64,000 nucleotides of DNA from Actinomadura luzonensis (GCF_022664455.2 NZ_JAKRKC020000001.1:3663001-3727000), one strand, 5' to 3'; positions 14,956 to 26,087 are shown, numbered from the stretch's first letter. The notes: generated by a model not told the origin, from the letters alone. Program-made: numbers and translations.

Positions 14956-17319
14956 GTGGCTGGATGGGGCAAGGGCCGGCGCCGGCGGACGGCCGAGGGA
15001 GCCGGTGACGGGTCGCGGCGGGCGGGCGGCGTCCGCCGGCTGCCGTTACGTACCGTGCTGCTCATCGTCGTGATCGTGCCGAGCGTGACCTTCACCCCGC
15101 TGCTGGCGTCCGGCATGCGCCAGCTCGCCGGCCAGTGGCAGGAGGAGAAGGCCCAGCTGGAGCTGGCCACCACCACGGTGGGCCGGCCCGCGGCCGGCCT
15201 GTTCTTCGCCCTCGACCAGGAGCGCAGGCTCACCGCCAAGGCGCAGGCGAGCCCCGGTGCCGCCGCCCGCGACAAGCTCGCCGGGCAGCGCGCCGCCACC
15301 GACCGGGCGGTGCAAGCCTTCCCCACTGCCGACGACCTGGACCTGACCGACGCGCAGCCGGGCCTGGCCGCCGCGCTGCGCCGCGCCGAACGCGACCTCG
15401 GCCTCCTCGACCAGCAGCGCCGCGCGGTGGACGCGGGCTGGTCCAGCCCCCAGCAGACGTTCGACTACTACAGCGGCGTCCTGGAGACGGACCTCGGCGT
15501 GCTGACCGCCCTCAGCCACACCGGCGAGAGCCAGGTCAACATCGGGGCGCAGCCCCTGGTGGACCTCCTGTGGATCATCGACCTGCTGGGCCGCGAGGAC
15601 GCCCTGCTGACCCGCGGCTGGGACACCGGCCGGCTGACCAGGAACGAGTACGCCCTGGTCACCGAGGCCCTCGGCACCCGCAACCACCTCATGCACGCCC
15701 GGGTGCTGCCCGCGCTCACCGGCCAGGAGACGAGGTACGCGACGATCACCGGCGGCGAGGCGTGGCGCACGATGACCGCCGTGGAGGGACGGCTGGCCAC
15801 GGCCGCGAGCGGCTCCGGGCGCGACCAGGTGCGGCTCGGCGACGACGGCGCGGCCTGGCGGTCGTCGGTGGCGTCCGTCACCGCGCAGCTGCGGCAGCTC
15901 GCCGGCCTGCGCTTCGCCTACGTCAGCCGGGTCGGCCACGACCACGCCGACATGATCTTCACGGTGTTCGTCAGCATCTCGACCGTGGGCCTGCTCGCCC
16001 TGGCCCTGGTGATCCTCACGAGCTGGCGCGTCACCGCCGTCCTCCGGCGGCGCATCCTGCGCCTGCGCCAGGAGGCGCAGGAGCTCCAGGAGCGGCTGCC
16101 CGACGTGGTGGCCCGGCTGGAGCGCGGCGAGGACGTCGACGCCGACGCGGAGGTGCGCGCGATCGAGCCGACCGGCGACGAGCTGGGCGAGCTCGGCCAG
16201 GCGCTCAACGTGGCCCGCCGCAGCGCCGTGCGCACCGCCGTGCGGCAGGCCGAGCAGCACCGCGGCTTCCAGCGCATGCTCCAGCGGATCGCCCGCCGCA
16301 CCCAGATCCTCATCGGCCTGCAGCTGAAGAAGCTGGACGAGCTGGAGCGCAAGCACGAGGACCCGGCGGTGCTGGAGGGCCTGTTCGACCTCGACCATCT
16401 CACCGCGCGGCTGCGCCGCTACGAGGAGAACCTGGTCATCCTGGGCGGCGGGCAGCCGCAGCGCCGCTGGCGCAACCCGGTGCGGCTGCTCGACGTGCTG
16501 CGGGCCGCGCAGAGCGAGGTGCAGGACTACCGGCGCATCTCCATCGAGGTCGAGGGCGAGTACTGGATCGCCGAGCGCGCCGTGGGCCCGATGATCCACG
16601 TGCTGGCCGAGCTGATGGAGAACGCCACCACCTTCTCCAAGCCGCTCACCCCCGTCGAGGTGCGCAGCACGCCGGTCAGCAAGGGCGTCGCCGTGGAGAT
16701 CGAGGACCGCGGCCTCGGCATGGAGCCCGAGCAGTACGCCGCCGTCAACGCCCTGCTGCAGGCGCCGCCGCAGCTCGACGTGATGACCCACGCCGACGAC
16801 GTGCGGCTCGGCCTGTACGTGGTCGCCCGGCTCGCCGCCGGCCTGGGCCTGCAGGTCGAGCTGCGCCCGTCGGCCTTCGGCGGCACCCGCGTGATCGTGC
16901 TGCTGCCCGAGACGATGGTGGTGGACCGCCCGCGCACGGCCGAGCCGGACCCGCCCGAGGAGGACCGCCCGCGTGCGGGCGCGCTGCCCACCCGCACGAG
17001 AGGACACGCCCTGGCGACCGTCGCGGCGCCCGCGCCGGCCGCGCCGTCCCCGGCGGCCGCGCCGGAGCGGGAGAACGGCGGGCCCCGGCCGCTCCCCCAG
17101 CGGGTGCGCCAGGCCAGCCTGGCCGAGGAGCTGAAGGCCCCGGCCGAGACCCCCGGCGACCAGGAGGAGTGGGCCGCCGGCGACCGGCCCAGCCGTTCCA
17201 GCGCCGTCATCGGCGCCTTCCAGCGGCAGTCCCGCTTGCGCCGTACCGGCGAGGAGGCCTTCCCGGCCCCGCCGGGCGGCTCCCCCGACCCCATGCCCCC
17301 GACCACGGAAGACCGATGA
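14956..17319 (+). CDS. cvnA: conservon sensor protein CvnA (nitrate/nitrite-sensing-type histidine kinase-like)
   Basis: A 787-residue membrane protein. A TM segment at about residues 32-52 (RTVLLIVVIVPSVTFTPLL) is followed by an extracytoplasmic nitrate/nitrite-sensor-like helical domain, a second TM at about 335-355 (IFTVFVSISTVGLLALALVIL) and a HAMP-like linker. The HATPase domain has N-box ELMENATTFS and G-boxes EDRGLGM and LGLYVVARLAAGLGL. The C-terminal 180 residues are Pro/Ala-rich. Conservon CvnA proteins act at the membrane with CvnB-D. The GTG start is 12 nt from GAGGAG, a long spacing. Codon 31 is TTA (15046-15048). It overlaps cvnB by 4 bp. Confidence 0.9.
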   Translation: MAGWGKGRRRRTAEGAGDGSRRAGGVRRLPLRTVLLIVVIVPSVTFTPLLASGMRQLAGQWQEEKAQLELATTTVGRPAAGLFFALDQERRLTAKAQASPGAAARDKLAGQRAATDRAVQAFPTADDLDLTDAQPGLAAALRRAERDLGLLDQQRRAVDAGWSSPQQTFDYYSGVLETDLGVLTALSHTGESQVNIGAQPLVDLLWIIDLLGREDALLTRGWDTGRLTRNEYALVTEALGTRNHLMHARVLPALTGQETRYATITGGEAWRTMTAVEGRLATAASGSGRDQVRLGDDGAAWRSSVASVTAQLRQLAGLRFAYVSRVGHDHADMIFTVFVSISTVGLLALALVILTSWRVTAVLRRRILRLRQEAQELQERLPDVVARLERGEDVDADAEVRAIEPTGDELGELGQALNVARRSAVRTAVRQAEQHRGFQRMLQRIARRTQILIGLQLKKLDELERKHEDPAVLEGLFDLDHLTARLRRYEENLVILGGGQPQRRWRNPVRLLDVLRAAQSEVQDYRRISIEVEGEYWIAERAVGPMIHVLAELMENATTFSKPLTPVEVRSTPVSKGVAVEIEDRGLGMEPEQYAAVNALLQAPPQLDVMTHADDVRLGLYVVARLAAGLGLQVELRPSAFGGTRVIVLLPETMVVDRPRTAEPDPPEEDRPRAGALPTRTRGHALATVAAPAPAAPSPAAAPERENGGPRPLPQRVRQASLAEELKAPAETPGDQEEWAAGDRPSRSSAVIGAFQRQSRLRRTGEEAFPAPPGGSPDPMPPTTEDR

Positions 17320-17768
17320 TGACGCAGCGCACCACCGCCACCAACAGAGACCTGGACTGGCTGCTGGACGGTCTGGTCGATCGCGTCCCCGGCACCCGGC
17401 ACGCCGTCGTGCTGTCCGACGACGGCCTGGTGATCAGCCGGTCCCGCACCATCCCGCGCGCCGACGCCGAGCGCCTGGCCGCGATCGCCACCGGCCAGCA
17501 GAGCCTGGCGCGCGGCGCCGGGCACCTGTTCAGCGGCGGGCCGGTCCACCAGATCATCATCGAGATGGCCGACGTGTGGCTGTTCATCACCGCCGCCGGC
17601 CGGGGCACCCACCTGGCCGTGCTGGCCTCGCAGGAGGTGGACGCGGAGCTCATGAGCGTCGCGATGCACACCCTGATCCAGCAGGTCGGGCAGAAGCTCG
17701 GCACCGACGCCCGCGCTCCCGAGGACCGCGAGTTCGGCGGCCACCTCGATATAGGGGGCCACGGATGA
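17316..17768 (+). CDS. cvnB: conservon roadblock/LC7 protein CvnB
   Basis: A 150-residue roadblock/LC7-fold protein. The core reads LDWLLDGLVDRVPGTRHAVVLSDDGLVISRSRTIP, then an FLFI-like central strand (VWLFITAAGRGTHLAVLAS) and a final helix. Roadblock proteins act as regulators, often GAP-like, of small GTPases; in conservons CvnB links the CvnA sensor to the CvnD GTPase. Two adjacent ATG codons (17316, 17319) are possible starts. The first overlaps the cvnA stop (ATGA) and the end overlaps cvnC by 4 bp. Confidence 0.92.
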   Translation: MMTQRTTATNRDLDWLLDGLVDRVPGTRHAVVLSDDGLVISRSRTIPRADAERLAAIATGQQSLARGAGHLFSGGPVHQIIIEMADVWLFITAAGRGTHLAVLASQEVDAELMSVAMHTLIQQVGQKLGTDARAPEDREFGGHLDIGGHG

Positions 17769-18166
17769 GACATTGGACGGAGGGGTTCGCCGACGACGGC
17801 GCCGACGAGCCCCTTGTCCGTCCTTACACGATCACCGGCGGGCGCACCGCTCCCGAGCGGCACGACCTGGCGCTCATCACCGTGGTGACCACGGTCGCCG
17901 CGCCCGACGAGGAGGCCGGGCCCGCGCACCGGCGCAGCACCCAGCCCGAGCACCGCAGCATCCTCGCGCTGTGCCGGCGGCCCCTGGCGGTGGCCGAGAT
18001 CGCCTCCGCGCTGAACCTCCCGGTCTCGGTGACCAAGATCCTCATCGGTGACCTGATCGACGCGGGCCGGCTGCGGACCCGGGCGCCGCTGGCCTTCGCC
18101 CAGCGCGGCGCTCTCCCCGACATAGCGATACTCAAGGCGGTGCGGGATGGCTTACGAGAGCTCTGA
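17765..18166 (+). CDS. cvnC: conservon DUF742 protein CvnC
   Basis: A 133-residue DUF742 protein with the hallmark VRPYTITGGRTAPERHDLALITVV at residues 18-42 and a winged-helix-like part (ILALCRRPLAVAEIASALNLPVSVTKILIGDLIDAGRLRTR). In conservons it forms a complex with CvnA, B and D. Its 3' end overlaps the cvnD start by 20 bp. The overlap contains the in-frame TTA codon 18152-18154, so both translation coupling and bldA-type control could act there. Confidence 0.92.
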   Translation: MRHWTEGFADDGADEPLVRPYTITGGRTAPERHDLALITVVTTVAAPDEEAGPAHRRSTQPEHRSILALCRRPLAVAEIASALNLPVSVTKILIGDLIDAGRLRTRAPLAFAQRGALPDIAILKAVRDGLREL

Positions 18167-18743
18167 CCACGACGAGGCTCCCTTGGCCGTGAAGATCCTG
18201 ATCGCCGGCGGGTTCGGCGTCGGGAAGACGACCATGGTCGGCGCGGTGAGCGAGGTGGCCCCGCTGCGCACCGAGGAGTACCTGACCCACGCCAGCGTCG
18301 GCGTGGACGACCTGGAGGGCCTGAACGGCAAGTCGACCACCACCGTCGCGCTGGACTTCGGCCGCATCACGGTCAACGACCACCTGGTGCTCTACCTGTT
18401 CGGCACCCCCGGCCAGGAGCGGTTCTGGTTCATGTGGAACGACCTGGTCAACGGGGCGCTCGGCGCGGTCGTCCTGGTCGACACCCGGCGCCTGGAGGTG
18501 AGCTTCGCCTCGATCGACTTCTTCGAGAGCCGCGGCGTGCCGTTCATCGTCGGCGTCAACTGCTTCGACGGCGTACGCGACCGCACCCGCGAGGAGATCC
18601 GCCGGGCGCTCGACCTCGACCCGCAGGTGCCGCTGGTGTTGTGCGACGCCCGCGACCGCAGGGAGGGGCGCGATGTGCTGCTGGCGCTGATCGACCACCT
18701 GATGGCGGTGCGGACGGCCGCCGCACCGCGCCCCGCGGACTGA
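18147..18743 (+). CDS. cvnD: conservon GTP-binding protein CvnD
   Basis: A 198-residue small GTPase. The P-loop is GGFGVGKTT (residues 21-29), the switch II region is LFGTPGQERFWFMW, and the guanine-specificity region is degenerate (VGVNCFDG rather than NKxD), as is usual in this family. It probably cycles GTP/GDP under control of the CvnB roadblock protein. It is the last gene of the four-gene conservon; no adjacent cytochrome P450 (CvnE) follows. A GC-rich hairpin 2 bp after the stop probably ends transcription. Confidence 0.92.
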   Translation: MAYESSDHDEAPLAVKILIAGGFGVGKTTMVGAVSEVAPLRTEEYLTHASVGVDDLEGLNGKSTTTVALDFGRITVNDHLVLYLFGTPGQERFWFMWNDLVNGALGAVVLVDTRRLEVSFASIDFFESRGVPFIVGVNCFDGVRDRTREEIRRALDLDPQVPLVLCDARDRREGRDVLLALIDHLMAVRTAAAPRPAD

Positions 18744-18744
18744 G

Positions 18745-18764
18745 CGCCCGGCGCCGGCCGGGCG
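18745..18764. terminator. hairpin between convergent cvnD and DUF1838-like genes
   Basis: CGCCCGG-N6-CCGGGCG in the 27-bp gap between two convergent stop codons. It could terminate both strands, although no T-run follows on either side. Confidence 0.5.
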
Positions 18765-18770
18765 GGGCCG

Positions 18771-19781
18771 CTAAGCGCGGCCGTTGGCGGCGCACCAGGC
18801 CGCCCAGGTGGTGGCGCCCTTGCCGAGCTGCTTGTTGTAGAACGACGTCCAGGAGTTCTCGCTCGGCCCGGGCGCGGCCGGGGCGGCCTTGTACAGCGGG
18901 TAGCGGGCCTCGACCTCGGCCCGCAGCCACGGCTCGACCTTGGCGTAGGAGTCCAGCGACCAGCTCCGGGCGTGGTAGGTGAGCTGGCCGCGCACGTCCG
19001 TCTCCGGCAGGCACATGAACGGCGCCCACGGGCTGGTCCGCGCCCAGCTGATCTTCGTCTTCATCGCGCCGGCCGGGACGCCGGGCCCGGTGCGGGCGGC
19101 CACCTCGCGCCGGTCGACGGAGAAGTCGAACATCTCCTGCGCGGCGTACACGCCGCCGACCAGGCCGAAACGCTCGCCGAGCGTGGCGCCCAGGTTGGTG
19201 CGGACCGGGATGTCGCTGGTCCACACCGTCTCGTCGTGGAGCTGCTGCAGCGGCGGCCCCACGTAGGAGGAGGTGATCGGGAACGGGCCGAAGTTCACCG
19301 TGTCGTTGTTGATCGGGACGACCGGGTACGTCCTGCCGTCGACCGGGTTCTTCCACTCGCGCAGCACCCGGTGCGGGTCCGCCGGGTCGGTGTAGAAGAC
19401 GATCTCCCGGGAGAGCTGGTAGAGCTGGTTGGTGTCGGGCGCCCGGTACAGGCGCCGGATGTTGTAGCCCTCGAGGTTGAACAGCTTCTGGCCGTGCCGC
19501 AGCGCCGGGTCCAGGCTGTTGCCCTCGACGTTGGCGTACACCGCGCCGGAGATCCGGAACACCATGTCCTTGCCGTCCGGACGCCCGAACGTCTGCAGCG
19601 ACAGCTTCGCGCTCTTGTCGGTGACGGTCGCGTAGACCGGGCCGGGCAAGGTGGCGGCCGCGGGCTCCTGGCGCGGCGCCGCCGCGGGCTCCTGGCGCGG
19701 CGCCGCCGCGGCGGGCACGTTGGTGGCGGCCAGGAGCAGGGCGATCGGAGCCAGCAGCCCGGTGAAACCTTTTCTGATCAC
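18771..19781 (-). CDS. secreted DUF1838-like protein
   Basis: A 336-residue protein with a Sec signal peptide (RKGFTGLLAPIALLLAATNVPAAAA). A duplicated 8-residue AAPRQEPA unit encoded by a 24-bp tandem repeat comes next, then a long folded domain. The pattern FRISGAVYANVEGN, LFNLEGYNIRRLYRAP and the late SWARTSPWAPFMCLPETDVRGQLTYHARS agrees with my recollection of DUF1838 proteins, which have no established function. The C-terminal NSWTSFYNKQLGK resembles the family ending. It lies between the conservon and katG and is probably monocistronic, since katG upstream is followed by its own hairpin. Confidence 0.7.
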   Translation of the reverse strand: MIRKGFTGLLAPIALLLAATNVPAAAAPRQEPAAAPRQEPAAATLPGPVYATVTDKSAKLSLQTFGRPDGKDMVFRISGAVYANVEGNSLDPALRHGQKLFNLEGYNIRRLYRAPDTNQLYQLSREIVFYTDPADPHRVLREWKNPVDGRTYPVVPINNDTVNFGPFPITSSYVGPPLQQLHDETVWTSDIPVRTNLGATLGERFGLVGGVYAAQEMFDFSVDRREVAARTGPGVPAGAMKTKISWARTSPWAPFMCLPETDVRGQLTYHARSWSLDSYAKVEPWLRAEVEARYPLYKAAPAAPGPSENSWTSFYNKQLGKGATTWAAWCAANGRA

Positions 19782-19866
19782 GGTCGGCCTTTCCTGCCGG
19801 GAAGGGGGGCGAGCAGCGCCATATTGTGATCATGCCGCGCGACGGGTTGTCCAGCCCGCGCACGGG

Positions 19867-19901
19867 CGGGCCCGGCCGATCGCGGTGATCGGCCGGGCCC
19901 G
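19867..19901. terminator. katG transcription terminator hairpin
   Basis: A 15-bp perfect stem starting CGGGCCCGGCC with a 5-nt loop (GCGGT on the plus strand), 16 bp beyond the katG stop. It separates the furA-katG operon from the DUF1838-like gene on the same strand. Confidence 0.8.
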
Positions 19902-19916
19902 GCAGGTGGGACAGGG

Positions 19917-22644
<2,728 letters not shown>

Positions 22645-22651
22645 GCCGACC

Positions 22652-22681
22652 AACATATCTCCCTAATCTGGAACAGTTCAA
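22652..22681 (-). promoter_or_regulatory. putative furA promoter giving a leaderless transcript
   Basis: On the minus strand TTGAAC, an 18-bp spacer, TATGTT and then 7 bp to ATG 22644. The spacer is relatively AT-rich and resembles the FurA-bound region described upstream of mycobacterial furA, as I recall it. Spacing measured by eye. Confidence 0.5.
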
Positions 22682-22728
22682 GTTTTCCGCCCGGCGAGCC
22701 GCGCCGGCGGCGTCCGGTCCCGCTCGGA

Positions 22729-23730
22729 TCAGAACGTGATGAACCCGTACAAGGCGAGGTGGTTCGACTTCGTGCCGCTCACCGTGTGGCCGATGCCGGA
22801 CGGCTGCACCTCGCCCTTGACGAACAAGTAGTCGATCTTGCGGGTGCCCATGGTCGCCTCCGTGCCGTACCCGGTCATGCCGGAACCGGACAGGGTGGAG
22901 GCGGCGATGCCGGTGCGGTTGGCGTCCACGCCGATCACCCGGACGGCGGAGGCGTTCATCAGGGCCGTGGCGTCGGCGCCGACATGGATGCCGGAGCCCG
23001 CGACGCCCGTGTAGCCGTCGCCCGCGCAGGCGTTCGCGCCGTTCTGCTCCGGCAGGTGCAGGGTGGCGGCGAAGACCGCCGTGCCCGTCGCCCTGATCGT
23101 GAACCTGGCCGCGATGGCGCTGGTGCGCTTCCACTTGTAGGCGTAGGCGCTGCCGTCGTCGTTGCTGGGCGGCTTGTACAGGGTGCAGCCGGCGCCGCCG
23201 GCGTACGCGGTGCCGGGCTTGAGCCAGCCCGCGCTCCAGTACTTCGAGACGTCGCCGGCGGCGAGGGCCAGGGTCCTGGTGTTGTAGACGAGGGCGTTGG
23301 TCTGCTTCTTCTTCAGGTCGCCGAGCGCCTGGTCGCTGCAGTGGTGGCTGCCGCCCCAAGGCTCGGGGTCGGCCCAGGCCACGACCACCCCGTACGTGCC
23401 GGCGGGGTAGCCGAACCTGGCGGCGAGCTGGTCGGCGTAGGCGGTGGCCTGGCCGGCGCCGCGTACCTGCTGGAGGATCAGCAGGTCGGGCGGGCGCACG
23501 CCGGAGGTGCCGGTCCGGCCGTCGTCGTCCACGAGCATGGACGCCAGGTGGTCGGGGCCGGAGACCCGGGTGCAGGTGCCGTCGGCGTTGTTGCGCACCA
23601 GGTTCTCGATGTTGTTGCTGTAGACCCGCAGGACCCGGTCCGCGGCCGCCGCCGGGGGCTCGTGCGCGATCAGGGCGGTGGCGACGAGGACGGCGGCCAT
23701 GGCGGCGCGTGCTGAAGACGTGAGCGACAT
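22729..23730 (-). CDS. secreted endonuclease/exonuclease/phosphatase-fold protein with altered active site
   Basis: A 333-residue protein with a signal peptide (SSARAAMAAVLVATALIAHEPPAAAA). EEP-fold landmarks follow in order: VYSNNIENL, LLILQQVRG, ATLHLPEQN, VIGVDANRTG, RKIDYLFVKG and SNHLALYG. In canonical members the second motif is LQEV (metal-binding Glu) and the last is SDH; here they read LQQV and SNH, so two catalytic acids appear amidated. It may be a non-catalytic or modified-specificity member. Cysteines (C53, and others near HHC and AGC) suggest disulphides, consistent with export. Confidence 0.8.
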   Translation of the reverse strand: MSLTSSARAAMAAVLVATALIAHEPPAAAADRVLRVYSNNIENLVRNNADGTCTRVSGPDHLASMLVDDDGRTGTSGVRPPDLLILQQVRGAGQATAYADQLAARFGYPAGTYGVVVAWADPEPWGGSHHCSDQALGDLKKKQTNALVYNTRTLALAAGDVSKYWSAGWLKPGTAYAGGAGCTLYKPPSNDDGSAYAYKWKRTSAIAARFTIRATGTAVFAATLHLPEQNGANACAGDGYTGVAGSGIHVGADATALMNASAVRVIGVDANRTGIAASTLSGSGMTGYGTEATMGTRKIDYLFVKGEVQPSGIGHTVSGTKSNHLALYGFITF

Positions 23731-23812
23731 GGCCGCAGCGTAACGATCTACGCGCCGCCGCCGCTCGCCTGACGCCGTTCTCGCCTGGCCCCGCCCCGGG
23801 CGGTCGTCGTGG

Positions 23813-24187
23813 TCAGCGCACCCGCTCCAGGCGGCCGTCGCCGGGCAGGGTGACCGCCAGGACGTCGCTGGGGATGTCCAGGGCGATGCGGTGCCAGCGG
23901 CCGCGCGGGACGATGGCGGCGGTCCCGGCCGTCAGCCTGATCTCCTCCTCCGGCTCCCCCGGCCGCTCCGGGCGCAGGTAGAGGCGGATCTTGCCGACCA
24001 GGCAGGAGACGATCTTCTCGGCGTCCGGATGCGCCTGCCAGTGGTCGGCGCGCACGTCGTCGCCGGTCTTGGCGTGGACGGCCTGCAGCCGCCAGCCGTC
24101 CTGGGCGGGCTCCCTCCCGGTGGAGATCTCGCCGCCGCGGCGCAGGTGGATGGAGGAGCCGAACAGCTCGAGCGGTTTGACGGTCAT
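23813..24187 (-). CDS. small cupin-domain protein
   Basis: A 124-residue single-domain beta-barrel. The cupin motif is seen as DHWQAHPDAEKIVSCLVGKIRLYLRPE and the second motif as GTAAIVPRGRWHRIAL. The His residues available for metal binding are fewer than in classic dioxygenase cupins, so a binding or regulatory role is possible. The start at ATG 24187 fits the domain boundary. It is divergent from the membrane-protein/YtrA-like operon, and the gap between them carries a four-half-site operator. Confidence 0.8.
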   Translation of the reverse strand: MTVKPLELFGSSIHLRRGGEISTGREPAQDGWRLQAVHAKTGDDVRADHWQAHPDAEKIVSCLVGKIRLYLRPERPGEPEEEIRLTAGTAAIVPRGRWHRIALDIPSDVLAVTLPGDGRLERVR

Positions 24188-24334
24188 GCGGGCGGCCTTT
24201 CTCCGTGGGGCAGGGACGGTGTCGATGGTGCCGCTCCTGGGCCGCCGCGTCGTCGGCCGCGGGAAGACTCCTGCGATCACCGCCCCGGGCGTAGCGGACG
24301 GGCGACGTACGACGGCCGGAGTAGCCGGTTGACT

Positions 24335-24380
24335 TTGTCGCAGGCTCTGTCGCATTCTATTGAGACAATCCTTGCGACAA
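24335..24380. promoter_or_regulatory. symmetrical four-half-site operator (TTGTCGCA)
   Basis: Half-sites TTGTCGCA (24335), CTGTCGCA (24347), TGAGACAA (24361) and TGCGACAA (24373) are laid out 8-4-8-6-8-4-8, an exact dyad with two direct and two inverted copies. TTGACT at 24329-24334 is a -35 candidate, so the operator covers the promoter of the operon at 24392. Two dimers of the operon's YtrA-like GntR regulator would fit. Confidence 0.7.
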
Positions 24381-24391
24381 AAGGGAGCGTC

Positions 24392-25186
24392 ATGGACGGA
24401 TCGGGAAAGGACCCGCGGCCGGGCGAGCTGCGCGCCGCGCGGAGCTGGCTGGCCAGGCACGGCCTCGGCGACACGCCGCCCACGCCGCTGCTGGCCGCGC
24501 GGCTGGCCGCCAGGTGGCGGGCGCGCGTCGTCGAGCAGGTCCTGCTGGCCTTACTGATCATGACGGCGGCGGCGGTGTACGCGTTCGGCGTGTTGTCCGG
24601 GCCGGGCGGGTCAGGGCCGCTCGTCCTGCTGGGCGGGCTGGTCGTGGCGCTGCTGGCGGCGCGCTGGCAGGTGGAGGCGTGGGTGCGCCGGGTGGACCGG
24701 CGGGCCGGGGCGGCGCTGGCGCGGCGGGCCGCGCACCCGGTGCAGCTCGGCTGGCGGGCCCTGCTCGGCCGGCCGCACGCCGCCTGCGCGGCGGGGATCC
24801 ACGCGGCGGCGCTGGCCCTCGCGGCGGGGGCGTTCGCGACCGGCGACACCGCGGTCCGGCGTGCGGCGGCCGTGCTGCTGGTCGCCCTGGCCGGGGCCGC
24901 GGCCGCCGCCGTCCTCCAGCTCCGCGACCTGCTGAGGCGGCCGGTGGTGGCCGAGGACGAGGTCTCGCTGACCGCCGACGTGATCATGCGGATCGAGGAC
25001 GCGCGGGAGAGCATGTCGCCGGGCGTCGTGTGGTCGCTGCCGGTGATCCTGCTGCTGGGGCCGACCTTCGGCTGGTGGAGCGCCGTCTCGGTCGGCCTGG
25101 TGCCGCTCGGGCTGGCCGCCGTCGCCCTGGTCCAGCTGAGGGCGCCGAGCACGGCGGCGATGGCCCGGCGGATCGTGGCGCCATGA
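24392..25186 (+). CDS. membrane protein of a YtrA-type regulator operon
   Basis: A 264-residue integral membrane protein with about six hydrophobic segments in pairs: residues 50-90 (VLLALLIMTAAAVYAF, LVLLGGLVVALLAARW), 135-170 (GIHAAALALAAGAFA, AAAVLLVALAGAAAAAV) and 205-240 (VVWSLPVILLLGPTFGWW, VGLVPLGLAAVALV). No enzymatic motif is seen. It overlaps the downstream GntR gene by 4 bp. In other bacteria YtrA-like regulators control envelope-stress transporters, so a role in envelope or antibiotic response is plausible. Codon 54 (24551-24553) is TTA. A GGGAG ribosome-binding site lies 4 nt before ATG. Confidence 0.75.
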   Translation: MDGSGKDPRPGELRAARSWLARHGLGDTPPTPLLAARLAARWRARVVEQVLLALLIMTAAAVYAFGVLSGPGGSGPLVLLGGLVVALLAARWQVEAWVRRVDRRAGAALARRAAHPVQLGWRALLGRPHAACAAGIHAAALALAAGAFATGDTAVRRAAAVLLVALAGAAAAAVLQLRDLLRRPVVAEDEVSLTADVIMRIEDARESMSPGVVWSLPVILLLGPTFGWWSAVSVGLVPLGLAAVALVQLRAPSTAAMARRIVAP

Positions 25187-25578
25187 TGATCGTCATCGAC
25201 GCGGCCTCGCCGGTGCCCCCGTTCGAGCAGCTCCGGGCCCAGCTCGCGGGGCGGATCCAGGACCGCACGCTGGCCGTCGGCGCCCGGCTGCCGACCATCC
25301 GGCGGCTCGCCGCCGACCTGGGGCTGGCCGTCAACACCGTGGGGCGGGCCTACCGGGAGCTGGAGGAGGCCGGGCTGATCGAGACGCGGGGGCGGGCGGG
25401 GTCGTTCGTGACGGCGGCCGGTGAGCAGGCGCGGGAGCGGGCCCGGCAGGCCGCCGCCGCGTACGCCGCCACCGTCGCCGCCCTGGGGCTCGGCGCGGAC
25501 GAGGCGCTGCGCATCGCCGAGGCCGCCCTGGCCGCGGCCACACATCGTCCGGTCGCGGATAATCCGCAGCGGGACTGA
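25183..25578 (+). CDS. GntR family regulator, YtrA subfamily
   Basis: A 131-residue regulator consisting of the GntR winged helix (FEQLRAQLAGRIQDRTLAVGARLPTIRRLAADLGLAVNTVGRAYRELEEAGLIETRGRAGSFV) plus a short helical dimerisation tail. There is no large effector domain, which defines the YtrA subfamily. It is translationally coupled to the membrane protein by ATGA and probably autorepresses through the dyad at 24335-24380. Confidence 0.92.
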   Translation: MMIVIDAASPVPPFEQLRAQLAGRIQDRTLAVGARLPTIRRLAADLGLAVNTVGRAYRELEEAGLIETRGRAGSFVTAAGEQARERARQAAAAYAATVAALGLGADEALRIAEAALAAATHRPVADNPQRD

Positions 25579-25596
25579 GTAGGTAGGCTGGAAGGC

Positions 25597-26085
25597 ATGA
25601 CCGCCATGGCACCCGCCCGCACCGAGACCGACCTGTCCTTCCTGCTCGACCACACCAGCCACGTGCTCCGCTCACGGATGGCGGCGGCGCTCGGCGAGAT
25701 CGGCCTGACCGCGCGCATGCACTGCGTGCTCGTCCACGCGCTGGAGGAGGAGCGGACGCAGATCCAGCTCGCCGAGCTCGGCGACATGGACAAGACCACG
25801 ATGGTGGTCACCGTGGACGCCCTGGAGAAGGCCGGGTACGCCGAGCGCCGCCCGTCCAGCACCGACCGGCGGGCGCGCATCATCGCGGTCACCGACGAGG
25901 GCGCGGCGGTGGCCCGGCGCAGCCAGGAGATCGTGGACGGCGTGCACCGCGCGGCCCTGGAGTCGCTGCCCGACGACGAGCGCGAGGTCCTGGTCCGCGC
26001 CCTGAACCGGCTGGTCAGCGGGCACCTGGCCACCCCCGCCGAGGGCCCGCAGCAGACCAGGCGAGCCCGGGAGCGCGCAAAGTAG
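25597..26085 (+). CDS. MarR family transcriptional regulator
   Basis: A 162-residue MarR protein: helices from DLSFLLDHTSHVLRSRMAAAL, the core LTARMHCVLVHALEEERTQIQLAELGDMDKTTMVVTVDALEKAGYAERRPSSTDRRARIIAVTDEG (wing with the conserved D-x-R-x(3)-I/V) and dimerisation helices at the end. It is followed in the same direction after 71 bp by an MFS drug transporter, with a palindromic element in the gap, the usual repressor-efflux pair. Confidence 0.92.
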   Translation: MTAMAPARTETDLSFLLDHTSHVLRSRMAAALGEIGLTARMHCVLVHALEEERTQIQLAELGDMDKTTMVVTVDALEKAGYAERRPSSTDRRARIIAVTDEGAAVARRSQEIVDGVHRAALESLPDDEREVLVRALNRLVSGHLATPAEGPQQTRRARERAK

Positions 26086-26087
26086 GC

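Noticed and set aside
15135..17768. Alternative long frame across cvnA ending at the cvnB stop
   Set aside because: Only the last 150 codons match a real family (roadblock). The rest is the out-of-frame shadow of cvnA; cvnB starts at 17316 by the ATGA overlap.
19651..19722. Tandem repeat in the DUF1838-like gene as a mobile or regulatory repeat
   Set aside because: It is a two-copy in-frame 24-bp duplication in a linker behind the signal peptide; simple slippage explains it.
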